64,000 nt of DNA from Argyresthia goedartella. Lineage: Eukaryota; Arthropoda; Insecta; Lepidoptera; Argyresthiidae. The notes under the pieces are model-generated. The model saw only the letters and a program-made list of their open reading frames with translations. It was not told the origin of the DNA and searched no databases. Shown piece by piece: positions 43,668 through 54,503 of this stretch (within the stretch, counting starts at the first letter, position 1; each line of letters begins with the position of its first letter). The translations under genes were made by a program, and so were the position numbers. The stretch lies in the NCBI GenBank assembly GCA_949825045.1, contig OX463835.1, positions 19,299,201-19,363,200 on the forward strand. The letters run 5' to 3'.

Positions 43668-45178
43668 ATGAGTGAATTACAATATATTTCTAGAAATGGC
43701 GGGAGGGTATTACTTCATGATGGCTACCAATACTACAAACAGAAGGTATATAAAAACAAAAGTACGTTTTGGATTTGCTCCCAACGAAAAAAGATTCAAT
43801 GTTTGGGAAGTATTACAACTTCGGTAAGTTATTACATATTTCTTGTCTGTAATACAATTACGTTTAACCCTTTGTATGCCGTGTCCTGAATCCGTCCGAG
43901 ACATTTGAACCTTACGTTAAAATACCAGTTAATTTCAATTTCATTATCAAATCATTGACATGGCATACGAAGGGTTAATATACAATGATTTTCGCAAACT
44001 ACTGAAAAATGTATATAAATACAAAATACATTTTTTTTTCACAATAAAACGCAAATAAATAATTATTTACAGGATGAAACTGTCACAAAGAGAAGTGGAC
44101 ACACATGTCTTCAAGATTTCAACAAGAATGAGGTGGATTTAGAACTAGATTTGTGTGTAAAGAAATGCATACAATCTGACGATGTCCCTATACCTCAAAT
44201 TTATCAAAAAACCGTTGGTCCTCTAAAGGATAGAGGATAGACATGTTATGCAAGATTCCACGATTTCGTAACATAAAGTCACGTATCTATTATAATAAGA
44301 ATAAAGAAGCGGGAGTAGCTAAAATTATATGTAAAGATGTAATGGACGTGGATGTGCCTAAAAAATATAAGTCATTTTTATTGGCTGACTACGCGGACAA
44401 GGCCGAAGGAGTTCGCATATTAATTTTTTGTTCAAAAGAATCACGAATTCTTATGGGAAAAGTCACCTTTTATTTTAGTGACGGTACCTTTTTAAGCTGC
44501 CCTCAACCAGTTGCTCAATTGTACGTATTACACGGAGATTTAGGGAGCACCGAAGATTGTACAAACATAATACCGCTTGCTTACGCTTTATTTTCTGACA
44601 AGACGAAACGTACTTATGAAATATTTTTTCACTTGATGAAAAGAACAGTACCAAAGTGGAAGCCTTTGCAGTATAAAACAGATTACGAGGAAGCAGCTAT
44701 GCAAGCTTTACTTAACGTTTTCCCAGGAATTGATCTGCATGGGTGCTACTACCATTTTAATAAATGTGTATGGAGGAAAGGTAAAGAATTAAATCTTACA
44801 TCGGGAAAGCTTACTCGACGCATTATTGCTCTGTGTGCTGTACTACCTTTGCTGCCCCATAATAAAGTGGTCGATGGCTGGGATTACATAAAAACAGAAT
44901 CAGTCGAATTGGACAACGAAAACCGCTTGTCAATCTTCTTCAGCTACTTCGAGAATTACTGGCTCCGTAGCGAGGAGTTTGTAAAAATATGGACAGTGTT
45001 CGTAGAACGGCATCGTACGACGAATTTTCTTGAAGGTTGGAATTTTAAACTGAATAGTAATCTAGGAAAGAAACAGGTTAACATTTTCCAATTACTAAGT
45101 TTCTTGGATCGGGATACGGCATATTATACGGTATGTAGTAAGCAGATAATTGAAGACAAAGCACCTACAAAAAGATAA
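43668..45178 (+). pseudogene. FLYWCH-MULE transposase, one frameshift
   Basis: Exon 1 (43668-43823, 52 codons) begins MSELQYISRNGGRVLLHDG and holds the first part of a FLYWCH finger (GYQYYKQKVYK, FWICSQRKKIQCLGS). Exon 2 starts 44073 after TTTACAG and completes it (SGHTCLQDF). At 44238 a TAG ends this frame and the homologous reading continues one base shifted from 44243. There follow the MULE core (VTFYFSDGTFLSCPQ, KTDYEEAAMQALLNVFPG, HGCYYHFNKCVWRKG) and RTTNFLEGWNFKLN, which carries the Glu. Apart from that single shift the gene looks complete to 45178. Confidence 0.8.
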
Positions 45179-45652
45179 ATTTCAGATATAAAAAATGATG
45201 CGTACATATTAAGATGTCAGATGCAACTTTTAAATGGTGAGATTTGTGTCGGTCATTTTTTACACAAAGTTAAGTAAGCAATTTTTTGCATGAATAAACT
45301 ATTTATGTAAAAGCAGTCGTGTGTTTCTGATAACCTAATCGAACAACTGTAGGTATGCCAGGCGGTTTTTCGGTTGGTAATAGACCGATTACCAACCGAC
45401 AAACCATTAACTAATGCGTAAATAATTGGTCGGCTAATACTAAAAATTCATATTACTAACCAACTAACCAGGTTGGTTGTTGGTTAAGAAAAAAAATTAC
45501 TAACCGTCCAACCAGGTGGACAGAGTGGTTGGTCGGCTAGTAATAAACGATTTTTTCTATGTGGGGTCCCCACTGCAATTTGTTATCAATGGTTATTCCA
45601 AGAAACTTCGTGTCATTTACTAATTCTAACGTATTGCTGTCCAACACTAATT

Positions 45653-46384
45653 CCAATGTGTACGGTACCCTTTTATTGCACGAGTCTTACTCGCACTTGA
45701 CTGTTTAGACTGAGCGACATCTGTGGTAAGTTGGTTGAAACTGCGTTGAACATTGCATTCAATATTATTTTATTATGTGGGTAGTTTATTTAATTTTTCA
45801 ATATGCGGCAGGCCACTCGTAATTAGTGCATCTGTTCGTTTTCGTACATATCTTAATAAATTCGTAAGAAAACAGTGAAAAGGTAAGTTTTTGTCGTTTA
45901 ATTATTTGTATAATATGATCTTATAGCTAGGTATATGATCTTATAACTTATAGCATCACGATGTTACCGTATTACTTACAACTTTTTCAGTGTACCGGCT
46001 CACAGGAAAAACCTTCTACATCGCAGTAACCTATCAACGTGTATATACTTGAATCCAAAAACTCAAAAGTAAGTTTACAATTTCGGCTATTCCGTTATTA
46101 TGTCATTTGTAGATAGTTATGTTAGATACTGCGCTAGACTTTCGAGTTTGTGTATTTACGATGTTCACAAGTGATGGATGACTTGTGAGGGTGATATTGA
46201 AAGAGGGGGCGCGGAACAGCGACGACACGGGGCTATGCATGCCTTTATCCACAGTCAAGACATATTTTCATAGACAAAGATAGCTGATCTATGTTCTCGC
46301 AATCCCTATTAAAGACATTAAAATAATTTATATATTTATGGTTTATGTTTAAACGATTACGAAAAACGCACCTATTTTACTACT
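45653..46384. other. Non-coding stretch
   Basis: No gene or repeat recognised. Mostly AT-rich, with a small duplicated phrase TATGATCTTATA at about 45914 and 45938. Confidence 0.45.
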
Positions 46385-46610
46385 GTAGTAAAACTCCCTT
46401 CCAATATACTGCACAAGATATTTATTTCAGTCTACCGATCCGTTACAGTTGACACGACCACTCAATATCGCCGCCAAACACAGAATGCCGCCACTCGCCG
46501 CCCCTTCCGATCCAGTCATCGCTCGAGTCCATCGATACCCATCCATTTTGGTTATGAATCGATATCGAAAAACTCGAATAAAATATCGATTTAAACTCAA
46601 ACCTTACACT
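46385..46610 (-). repeat. 3' LTR of the Gypsy element
   Basis: On the minus strand it starts AGTGTAAGGTTTGAG and ends GGGAGTTTTACTAC. AGTGTAAGGTT also occurs about 65 bases upstream (46668 region), so the exact border could differ. No strong polypurine tract precedes it. Confidence 0.85.
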
Positions 46611-46939
46611 TGTCCATCCTGACCTCGTGTATGTCCCCATACACGGTTCCAGGTGTAACACTTAACCTTACACTCGGCGAGGGGAGACATTCTTAAACAA
46701 ATAAATTATCAGTAAATTTACAAAAATAATAATACACAATCATAATGGATTCATCAAAGTAAGTCCTGCAAACCCATCCTATACTTGCAGTACTTACCAA
46801 TAAGACAATCGCAATCTATCTTTGCCACAAACACATCCAATTCTTGTGACACAGATAAACAATAGTGGTTTTGCAAACCCATCCAATTCCCGCAAAATTA
46901 CTTCCAATTTTAGCTAACACATCCAATTCTAGCTAAGAA

Positions 46940-47580
46940 TTGGCCACCTCTAATAATGGAACAGTTCCTGCTAACCCATCCAATTCTAGCAACAACTGAA
47001 ACCATCATTATTAAGTATAATAGACACAAACTTGCTAATCCATCCAATTCTAGCATGATTGTGTCCACCACTCATAATAGTTACCAACTGTAGATACATT
47101 TATTCAATACATATCGATGTCTATTTTAACATTTCTATATAAAGTCAATGAAATAGCCTTTAATAATGGAACAGTTCATGCTAACCCATCCAATTCTAGC
47201 AACAACTGAAACCATCATTATTAAGTATAATAGACACAAACTTACTAACCCATCCAATTCTAGCATGATTGCGTCCACCACTCATAATAGTTACAAACTG
47301 ACGAAACATTGATTCAATTCATATCAATCTCTATTTTAACATTTATGTATATAATCAATAAAATATCCTCTAATAATGGAACAGTTCCTGCTATACCATC
47401 TAATTCTAGCAACAACTGAAACCATCATTATTAAGTATAATAGACACAAACGTACTAACCCATCCAATTCTAGCATGATTGCGTCCATCACTCACAATGG
47501 AAACACTTCCAACGGTGGAACCAGTTATTCAATTGATATTATTATCTATTTTAACATTTCTGTACATAATCAATAAAATA
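46940..47580. repeat. Three tandem copies of a 210-220-bp unit in the Gypsy 3' UTR
   Basis: Copies begin TAATAATGGAACAGTTC at about 46939, 47161 and 47371. Each contains two CATCCAATTCTAGC blocks. Further single CATCCAATTC blocks lie upstream to about 46780. Located between the integrase stop and the 3' LTR. Confidence 0.9.
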
Positions 47581-47613
47581 AATATAAATTTCCAATAAAA
47601 TAAGTAGTCAAAC

Positions 47614-49455
47614 TCAATTCTCAATATTACATTCATCAATATCTGGAGCAGAATATCCAATATCATCGTCGCTTTCGCTTTGTACCTCCAAAGCCGCAAT
47701 GTGAACCCAGGGCAACATTCGATCAGCCGCTACTGTAGTTTTACGTTTATTCTTACTACCAGTTAACCCAGGTATCGCGGCCAATTTATAACGATCGTTC
47801 CCCAATACTATGACCACCCTATATGGTCCTATGTATGAAGGCAAGAGCTTCGTACTCTTTCCATCATTGTTGAACGCCACTTTTGTAATTTTGACTAAGT
47901 CTCCTTCTTTATACAATCGAGCTGGTTTCCTACCTTGATCATAATTTTCTTTCTGCCTTATTTGATTATTCTGGATTTTCTCTTTGACCTCTTCTCTTAT
48001 AGTTATGACATCATTATCTTCACGGGTGTTCCGTCTAATTTCATTGAGTTTAGGATCGAGTTCTGCGTTCATCGACGTCCCAAACATAACCTCTGCAGGA
48101 GTCCTGCCAGTGGATTTTTGGATGGTGTTATTCAATCCCCATTGTACAGCGCCTATCTTCTCATCCCATACTTTCTCATTGCTGTCTAAATTTTGAGCAG
48201 TCAACGAATTCAAGATTGAGCGGTTGTACCGCTCAACCTGGCCATTAGAGCGCGGGCTAGACACCGCGTTTAATACATGTTTGGTACCCTTATCTAAACA
48301 AAACCTTCGAAAAGCATGAGATGTGAAACAGGAGCCACGGTCACTTATAATACGATCCGGGAACCTGAATGTATAAAACACGTCCTCCAACGCACGTATC
48401 GCGTTCTGAGTGTTCGTGTTTCTCACTGGTTTTATGAAAATGAATTTAGTAAAGGCTTCTACGATAACCAATAGATGAAAGTTTCCCCGTTTAGATCTCA
48501 CGAAGGGGCCGAGATGGTCGATGTGGACGGTGTGGAATGGAACCTCGACCTTTTCTATAGTATGTAAGAATCCTTCTGGTGCGCCTGTACTTTTCTTCGC
48601 GTATGCACATTGAACACAGGCTTGTACATACTTTTTTATAAATCTGGACATCTTTGGGAACAAGTAGGACTTTTTTATCCGCTCCAGAGTTTTCTCCATG
48701 CCAAAATGCCCAATATCATCGTGATTTAGTCGACACAACTGCCATCTCGCCCCCTTAGGAACCACCCACCGTATGTTGTTGTCGTCCCCGTCAATCATTT
48801 TAAATAGTTGATTTTCTCGAATCAAGTAGTTGTCTCTTATATATTTTAGATCATCGACATCAACATCCGACGAAATAATGACTCTTATTCTGCATAGCTC
48901 GGGATCTCCCAATTGCAGAGTTTGTAGCCAATCGTGGCTATTTATTGACATCACCGTCGGATACTGTCCTAACACATCAATGGTTTCCTCATCTGGTATA
49001 GGGTTGCGTGATAACGCGTCCACATGTGTCATCTTAGAGCCTGCCCTATATTCTATGAAACATTGAAATTCCTGTAGTAACAGCCACCAGCGTGCTACCC
49101 GGGGTATTATATCACGTTTTACGAAAGTGCTGCGTAATGCACTACAATCCGTTACCACCCTAAACTCCTGGCCTAAGAGATAAACGCGGAACTTCTTAAG
49201 GGAGCAAATCACTGCCAGGGTTTCTAATTCATAAGCATGGAAATGCTTTTCTTCTGGCGTGGTCTGACGACTATAAAACGCAACAGGACGGAACTCCCCA
49301 CCGGCCAGAGGTTTTTGCATCAAGATCCCACCAATACCGATTTTGCTGGCATCTGTATGGAGCTCCGTCTCCGCTGTTGGATCATAGATAGCTAAAATGG
49401 GTCGATTAGTTAAGCGTTCTTTCGACTCCCTAAAAGCATTTTCCTGTTCATCCAA
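47614..49455 (-). CDS. Gypsy RNase H and integrase
   Basis: 613 residues. The RNase H part starts ETELHTDASKIGIGG with YSRQTTPEEKHFHAYELETLA. Integrase follows with the HHCC zinc domain (LNHDDIGHFGMEKT ... CVQCAYAKKS) and DDE core (VHIDHLGPF, RIISDRGSCFTS, SPRSNGQVERYNRS). The C-terminal part has a GDLVKI...YIGPYRV module, as in Ty3/Gypsy integrases; no chromodomain was seen. The upstream reverse transcriptase is separated by a frame break, so this is the second half of one Pol polyprotein. Confidence 0.88.
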   Translation of the reverse strand: MDEQENAFRESKERLTNRPILAIYDPTAETELHTDASKIGIGGILMQKPLAGGEFRPVAFYSRQTTPEEKHFHAYELETLAVICSLKKFRVYLLGQEFRVVTDCSALRSTFVKRDIIPRVARWWLLLQEFQCFIEYRAGSKMTHVDALSRNPIPDEETIDVLGQYPTVMSINSHDWLQTLQLGDPELCRIRVIISSDVDVDDLKYIRDNYLIRENQLFKMIDGDDNNIRWVVPKGARWQLCRLNHDDIGHFGMEKTLERIKKSYLFPKMSRFIKKYVQACVQCAYAKKSTGAPEGFLHTIEKVEVPFHTVHIDHLGPFVRSKRGNFHLLVIVEAFTKFIFIKPVRNTNTQNAIRALEDVFYTFRFPDRIISDRGSCFTSHAFRRFCLDKGTKHVLNAVSSPRSNGQVERYNRSILNSLTAQNLDSNEKVWDEKIGAVQWGLNNTIQKSTGRTPAEVMFGTSMNAELDPKLNEIRRNTREDNDVITIREEVKEKIQNNQIRQKENYDQGRKPARLYKEGDLVKITKVAFNNDGKSTKLLPSYIGPYRVVIVLGNDRYKLAAIPGLTGSKNKRKTTVAADRMLPWVHIAALEVQSESDDDIGYSAPDIDECNIEN

Positions 49456-49477
49456 CCAGCACCACGTCGAATCCTTT

Positions 49478-50395
49478 TTAAGTAACAGTTATATAGTTAT
49501 TCAGCGGATGCGCTAATTGCGCAAAATTCCGAATAAATTTGCGGAAATATCCCACCAAACCCAGAAACTGTCGCACCGAGTGCTGGTTGATCGGAAGTGG
49601 GAATTGTATGACACTATTGATCTTCTTGTCTCCCGGCCTTATGCCGGAGGCGCTAATTTCGTAGCCCAAATATTCCACCTTATCTGCTAGAAACTCGCAT
49701 TTGGATAAGTTTAATGTTAACTTGGCTTTCTCCAGCAACTCAAGTACATGCTCCAATCGACTCAAACATTCTTCCTTGTCTCTGCCATAGATCAGCACGT
49801 CATCTATATACGCGGTAGCCTCGCTATATCGCGCAGAACCCAGTACTTTGGGCATCATTCGCTGAAACACCGCGGGGGCATTTGCGAGGCCGAACGGCAT
49901 ACGATTGAATTCGTATTGACCGTCCGGCGTCACAAACGCTGTCAAGGCCTTTGAAGCGTCCGATATAGGGAACTGATAGTACCCCGATGCCAAGTCGAGG
50001 GAAATAAAATATGCTTGTCCAGATAATCGGGCGATGTCGTCCTCGATTATTGGCATCGGGTACCGTTCCTTCACTGTCAAAGAGTTGAGTAATCTATAGT
50101 CTATACACAATCTCAGTTTTCCGTCCTTTTTACGAACCACAATGACCGGACTCGCATATTCTGATGTAGACTCCCTAATAACGTTAGCCTCAAGCATCTC
50201 GCCCACCATGGTCCGCACTTGCTCGCGCTCTTTGTGCGACAAGCGGTAAGGGCGATATACAATAGGTTTTTTGTTGTTAATTTCAATCGACATTTCGGCC
50301 GCGTTCGTGCACCCCAACTCTATCAAGGTAGAAGCGAAACAGTGTTTGTATTTGTGTAAGATGTCGTAGTCTTTTTTTGTCTGCTTCGTCAGCAC
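49478..50395 (-). pseudogene. Gypsy reverse transcriptase, cut from its neighbours by frame breaks
   Basis: 305 residues holding RT motifs: YASPVIVVRKKDGKLRLCID, YFISLDLASGYYQFPI, FNRMPFGLANAPAVFQ, the catalytic AYIDDVLIYG and EYLGYEISASG. The frame enters through a one-base shift at a run of seven T near 50375 and ends at a stop near 49478. About ten extra bases (TATATAACTG) seem to separate it from the RNase H frame. The enzyme core itself is undamaged. Confidence 0.85.
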
Positions 50396-50480
50396 TGTCT
50401 CCTACCCGAACCAAACTCTCGTCAATATCACTATGAGCAGTTATTAACACATCCGACTCAGGGAAGATGCGGTTTACTAT

Positions 50481-51674
50481 TTAAATTTTCGTGGCACGGC
50501 AAAGTGTTACTCCCATTATCAACCGAAGCTGAGGCGAGATGGGAGCAACACAGATTTTTACTATACCGTTACACACGCGGTATATGCCTCCATAAATGGT
50601 GTACTGGTTTGTCAGTTTTCCTACAACCTTGCTGCTGATAATGATATTGCCATTTATACGTGGTTCCGTGATCGCCGTAACTGTCGCCGGACCGTGAATA
50701 CCAGAGAAAGCCGTTATTCTGACGTTTTGAACCTCTTCCAGGTTGGTATCAGCGAAAGGCATCTCATCCTCAAAGCTTAAGAATTTAAGATGTTCTGAAT
50801 TCTTATACACAACGACATGTGGTTGTTCAGTGAAAGATTGACCAATAAGTATCGGCGCTTCTAGGAAACGGTCATCCACGACATGAAACTTGACTTCGGC
50901 TTTTACTCCGTCAACTACTAAGTTGGCCTGAACGCTTCCAACCGACTGGACAATTTCATTACCAAATCCCTTCAAAGGTACTACTCCACTGTCACATACG
51001 AGTCTTAATGTTGATAATATCGATTTAGCCATTAATGACACTTCGCTACCGAAATCTACAAAAGCCTGAAGCTGGGATCCATTCACTGTCACCGCCTTTA
51101 TATATTTTGAGTTTGATTGGGAAGCCGAAATACACATAGTTTTGGGTGTAGTTTGCTCTGTATTTCTACTCTGAGGCCTAAAGTTGCAACTATCCGATTT
51201 ATGGCCAAATCTTTGGCATGTGATGCACTTTATCAAAGGTTTGGGGCACTTCATAAAGGGGTGACCGCGCTCCTTGCAATTAAAACAGATCAATCCGGAA
51301 TTGCCCGTTACAGCGTTAAGCCTCTTACCATCTAAACTGCTACTGGTGGATCTATTATCGTTTGCGGGCCTATTTTTAAAACTGAACCGTTCCGTTTGCT
51401 GTACCGTCTGGGCCAATTCCTTATTGCTCATAAGAAACTGCAGAAGCTGATCAGGGTGCGTGCATCGTAATGCAAGGGCACTACTTTTCATAGTTTTCTC
51501 GCTTAGTCCGTGAATAACACAATCGACCGCATGCTTGCCATCGATGTCACATTGGTTCAGCAGGGCGATCTTCTCATAAAAGTACACCTCAATAGGTTCA
51601 TTGGCTCTGCTCTTACGTTTTAACATATCCTCCAGGGATTGGCCATAATTCTGTTCGCAGAAGAAGGCTGTCAA
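50481..51674 (-). CDS. Gypsy Gag C-terminus and retropepsin
   Basis: 397 codons. The capsid end comes first (YFYEKIALLNQC ... IHGLSEKTMKSSALALRC), then CCHC knuckles CFNCKERGHPFMKC and CITCQRFGHKSDSC. The protease has FVDFGSEVSLM at the active site and ILIGQSF. The usual Asp-Ser/Thr-Gly is Asp-Phe-Gly, which should impair or abolish catalysis. Gag sequence continues upstream (to about 51990) in frames with stops. Confidence 0.8.
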   Translation of the reverse strand: MTAFFCEQNYGQSLEDMLKRKSRANEPIEVYFYEKIALLNQCDIDGKHAVDCVIHGLSEKTMKSSALALRCTHPDQLLQFLMSNKELAQTVQQTERFSFKNRPANDNRSTSSSLDGKRLNAVTGNSGLICFNCKERGHPFMKCPKPLIKCITCQRFGHKSDSCNFRPQSRNTEQTTPKTMCISASQSNSKYIKAVTVNGSQLQAFVDFGSEVSLMAKSILSTLRLVCDSGVVPLKGFGNEIVQSVGSVQANLVVDGVKAEVKFHVVDDRFLEAPILIGQSFTEQPHVVVYKNSEHLKFLSFEDEMPFADTNLEEVQNVRITAFSGIHGPATVTAITEPRINGNIIISSKVVGKLTNQYTIYGGIYRVCNGIVKICVAPISPQLRLIMGVTLCRATKI

Positions 51675-51689
51675 TGGTTTTGCCTGCCA

Positions 51690-52500
51690 CTCCGACCAAC
51701 TAAACAGAATGGATTTTTAACCCCTCGTACCAAGTCTTGGCCAACCCCTTGAGTTTCTGCATCGCGAAGTGTACAACTGTCTTATCATCCCAGCCATAAA
51801 CTGTTGAACACTCGTTCACTTTTCGCAGCCAAATGTCTATCCGTTGATTTTTCGACGATGGGTCAAACTCAGGCAAAATATTTTTATGATTTAATTTGTT
51901 TGAACTCTGTGCTACCGTTTATGGCTGAGGTTTCATTGAATTCAAAATATTAATAACGTCTTTCGTAGAAAAAGGTGGGCTACCAGACCTACGGTTAGAC
52001 CGAGTACAAGGTTCGTTGGAAAGTTCGTGGCGACCTTGCTGCTCACCGCGGTCGTCAGCTCGAGGGCATTGGTTCTTTGTTTGGCCCGGAGATGAACCTC
52101 AGTCATCGTTTACACTAAGTCGGGAGCGATCACGTATCGTAGACTTGGAACGCACACGACTTATCTCACGATTGTGTCCTGAGCGCGCTCCAAATCCTGA
52201 CCTAGAACGCAAACGGCTCCGCTCGCGATCTAATTCGTCTTCCAAGCGTCTAACTCTGTCCCGTTCCCGCTCCAACACGCGTTCTTTCTCCAGTAGACTC
52301 CGGCCGCCCTCGCTCACACGATCAGGACTCCGACTGCGATGGTGGGTGCGGCCTCTGTAGCTGCTCGCGTGCACGTCGCTGCGTTGACGGCTACGACTTT
52401 GTCTCGTCGAACTTCTGTCGCCTTCAGCGTCACGTGGTGGGGCTGAGCTTGGCCCAGGCGTCGCCAACCGCCGGCGTGCTCCCTTTCCCTCTTGTTCCAT
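51690..52500 (-). pseudogene. Gypsy Gag N-terminus, Arg/Ser-rich, broken
   Basis: From ATG 52500 the frame MEQEGKGARRRLATPGP is followed by an Arg/Ser/Glu-rich coiled segment to 52099. After a stop, capsid-like sequence (LPEFDPSSKNQRIDIWLRKV, YGWDDKTVVHFAMQKLKG, TWYEGLKS) is readable to about 51700 with further stops. Together with the next frame this was one Gag. Confidence 0.65.
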
Positions 52501-53175
52501 AGTCTAGAACTCACAAACAACACTATGGGTTTGAATTTGTTCAAACAACAAAAATTGGTAAAATCTGCCATATCTCGGAAACGGTGCGTCCTAGCGTGAA
52601 TTTGATGACATTTTTGGTACCCTTTAGGGAACCCCACAGGATCCATGATAAACCATAATTTGATCCTTCCGAGACCTTAGGGTCCTTGACGGATTTAAGG
52701 GTATACATACATTGTTAGTGGTTAAAATTTCATGCACGACACACCCTCACCTGAGTCATAATATGATTTTGACTTTGGCAGGTCCCAAAAATAAGGTCTA
52801 ACCAAACTAGGGTCCTTGAAAACCTTTCGGAAATGTGACAGATATGAAATATCACGTTTTCAGATATTTTTGATCACTAAACTGTCATTATTCAAATGGT
52901 GGATACATGGACCTATGGCTTCGCTCGCTGCGCATGGGTGGGTATTACTCATTCAATATATATTGATGTACATAACGTTTTCGAAAATCAAAACCAATTT
53001 GACCCACCGATTTATCATTTTTCCCTATGCTATAACCCTCAAACTGTATCAAAATAATGGAATATGGTGTTAAAGCCGAGAGCAATAGTCTGTATCAAGG
53101 AAGACCTACAGTTTGAAATAACGAGAGGTTAAGTTTTTGAAAATCACGTCATCAATTCAAAAATGTGGGCATGTA
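52501..53175. other. Gypsy leader region
   Basis: No gene. AT-rich leader between Gag and the maT insertion; contains two AGGGTCCTTG phrases (about 52679 and 52809). Confidence 0.4.
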
Positions 53176-54484
53176 CATAGTCAGGTCATAAGTTCTGTCA
53201 CATGTGCAATATGAAATAATTTAGACATGTTTATTATTTATGTAAACATTTATATAGCAAAATGAACTTAATAAAACATAGATTCTTATGGTAATAAAGT
53301 TTATTCAAAATGACCCCCGCGATTTTGAATACAGGCCTTTATTCTGCGCGGCCAGTCGTCTATCGCAGAACGAACGAGGTCCATGTCAATATCGGCGGCT
53401 GCCTTAATCAAGGATGCCTTGAGTGACTCCAAATCAGGATGAGGCTTTGAGCAGGCCTTTTCCTCCAAGTGTTGCCATATCTTGTAATCTAACGGACTCA
53501 AATCTGGACTGGAGGAGGGCCAGTCTTCGTGCCGCATGAAGTCGATTTCACGTGCCGCCAGCCAGTCTTGTGTGCTTTTCGCTCTATGAGCTGGCGCAGA
53601 ATCTTGTTGGAATACCCAGTGCCTGTTATTAAACATGGTATGAGAAACAGGTTCCACAACGGTCTTGAGGACTGTATTTTGATACACAACTGCATTCGTT
53701 TTTACGCCTTTCTCACAAAAATGTACCTCAGTTAAGCCCTAATAAGAGACTCCCAACCAAACCATGAGCGAGGATGGAAAATGACCTCGTTGGACACGCG
53801 GAATACGGTTGCTCGCTTCTTCACTGCTGTGTGCGTACACCTTATCATTTTGTTTGTTGTAGCTCTCTTCCACGGTGAAAATTTTTTCATCCGAAAAAAG
53901 AATTTCCCGATGCTTTTTTCCCGCGTACCGCTTCAACAAAGCGCGGCATCTCTTCAGTCTCAGGTCCATTAAACGAGCGTCCCAACGATGTCCTGTTTTT
54001 CTTCGATATGCCGTAAGCCCTAAGACTTCATTTAACACCCTTTTCACCGTGGTCCTGCTTAACCCCATCTGAAGGGCCAACAGTTTCTGCTTACGTATGG
54101 GATTTCTTTGAATTCGCGCCTTCACAGCTTTTATCACTGCTGGAGTCCTAACAGAGCGAGGGCGACCACTTCTTGACCTGTCATCTACACTAGAGTCTCC
54201 ATTGTATCGTTTTATGGTACGATAAACGAATCTTTTGGTTATATTCAAATTTTTCAGTAAGTCGAAAATCTGAATTGGCGCGTAACCGCAACGATGCAAC
54301 GCAATAACTGCGACACGGTCTTCTTTAAGTGTCCACTCCATATTTAAAAATGAGGAAAAATCAAAAAAGTACACATTTTTATTTTCATGAAAAATTCGAA
54401 ATTCGAATTCAATAAACTTTTTTGTGGCCAGCGTTCTAAATTCAAAAGTTTTTATTGTGTGACAGAACTTATGACCTGACTGTG
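53176..54484 (-). mobile_element. maT-type mariner (DD37D), 1.3 kb
   Basis: The ends CATAGTCAGGTCATAAGTTC and, in reverse complement, CACAGTCAGGTCATAAGTTC are flanked by TA on both sides. One transposase gene with a single premature stop. Inserted in the leader of the Gypsy element, hence younger than it. The MITE at 62630-63403 has the same terminal sequence and could be its non-autonomous partner. Confidence 0.9.
53301..54341 (-). pseudogene. maT transposase (DD37D) with one premature stop
   Basis: 347 codons from ATG 54341 (MEWTLKEDRVAVIALHRCG). The N-terminal helix-turn-helix region reads NITKRFVYRTIKRY, followed by GRPRSVRTPAV and SRTTVKRVLNE. The catalytic core has ILFSDEKIFTVE (Asp), VFQQDSAPAHRAK (Asp) and SSSPDLSPLDYKIW (Asp), with 37 residues between the last two, the maT spacing. 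An in-frame TAG at 53739-53741 follows GVSY. There is no frameshift, and the rest reads to GGHFE at 53301. A single base substitution separates it from an open gene. Confidence 0.88.
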
Positions 54485-54503
54485 TACTTACCGCTTCTGA
54501 TTT

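Larger units (their letters stand above)
42677..45549 (+). mobile_element. FLYWCH-MULE transposon
   Basis: Inverted ends CGTCTATTACTAGCCGACC and, in reverse complement, CGTTTATTACTAGCCGACC extend for about 80 bases. They contain repeated ACCAACC/GGTTGG motifs (six or more at the left end, four or more at the right). Flanks AATTTTTC and ATTTTTTC fit an 8-bp duplication in LINE-E. It encodes a FLYWCH finger joined to a MULE transposase, the combination known from the Phantom group of Mutator-like elements in insects. Confidence 0.8.
31399..45652 (-). mobile_element. LINE-E, 5'-truncated LINE split into four pieces
   Basis: Compared with the intact relative at 13336-14270, the minus-strand sequence continues in order at 45652-45550, 42676-42419, 35033-34961 and 31906-31399. 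The gaps hold a FLYWCH-MULE (42677-45549), Harbinger B (35034-42422) and Harbinger A (31907-34960). Together the pieces encode the RT C-terminus, including TDVATTRLVYFSYFHSVMS (42600 region) and GYYNVQDYLNDGSVWG (31680 region), and a 3' UTR. The tail at about 31405 is ATTCCAA-like, and the flanks AATTCCAA on both sides suggest the original target duplication. Confidence 0.85.

Noticed and set aside
45653..46384. Possible host promoter region beside the Gypsy element
   Set aside because: No exon, splice or motif evidence could be found.
46443..46661. ORF across the Gypsy 3' LTR
   Set aside because: LTR sequence duplicated at 54504-54729; no protein similarity.
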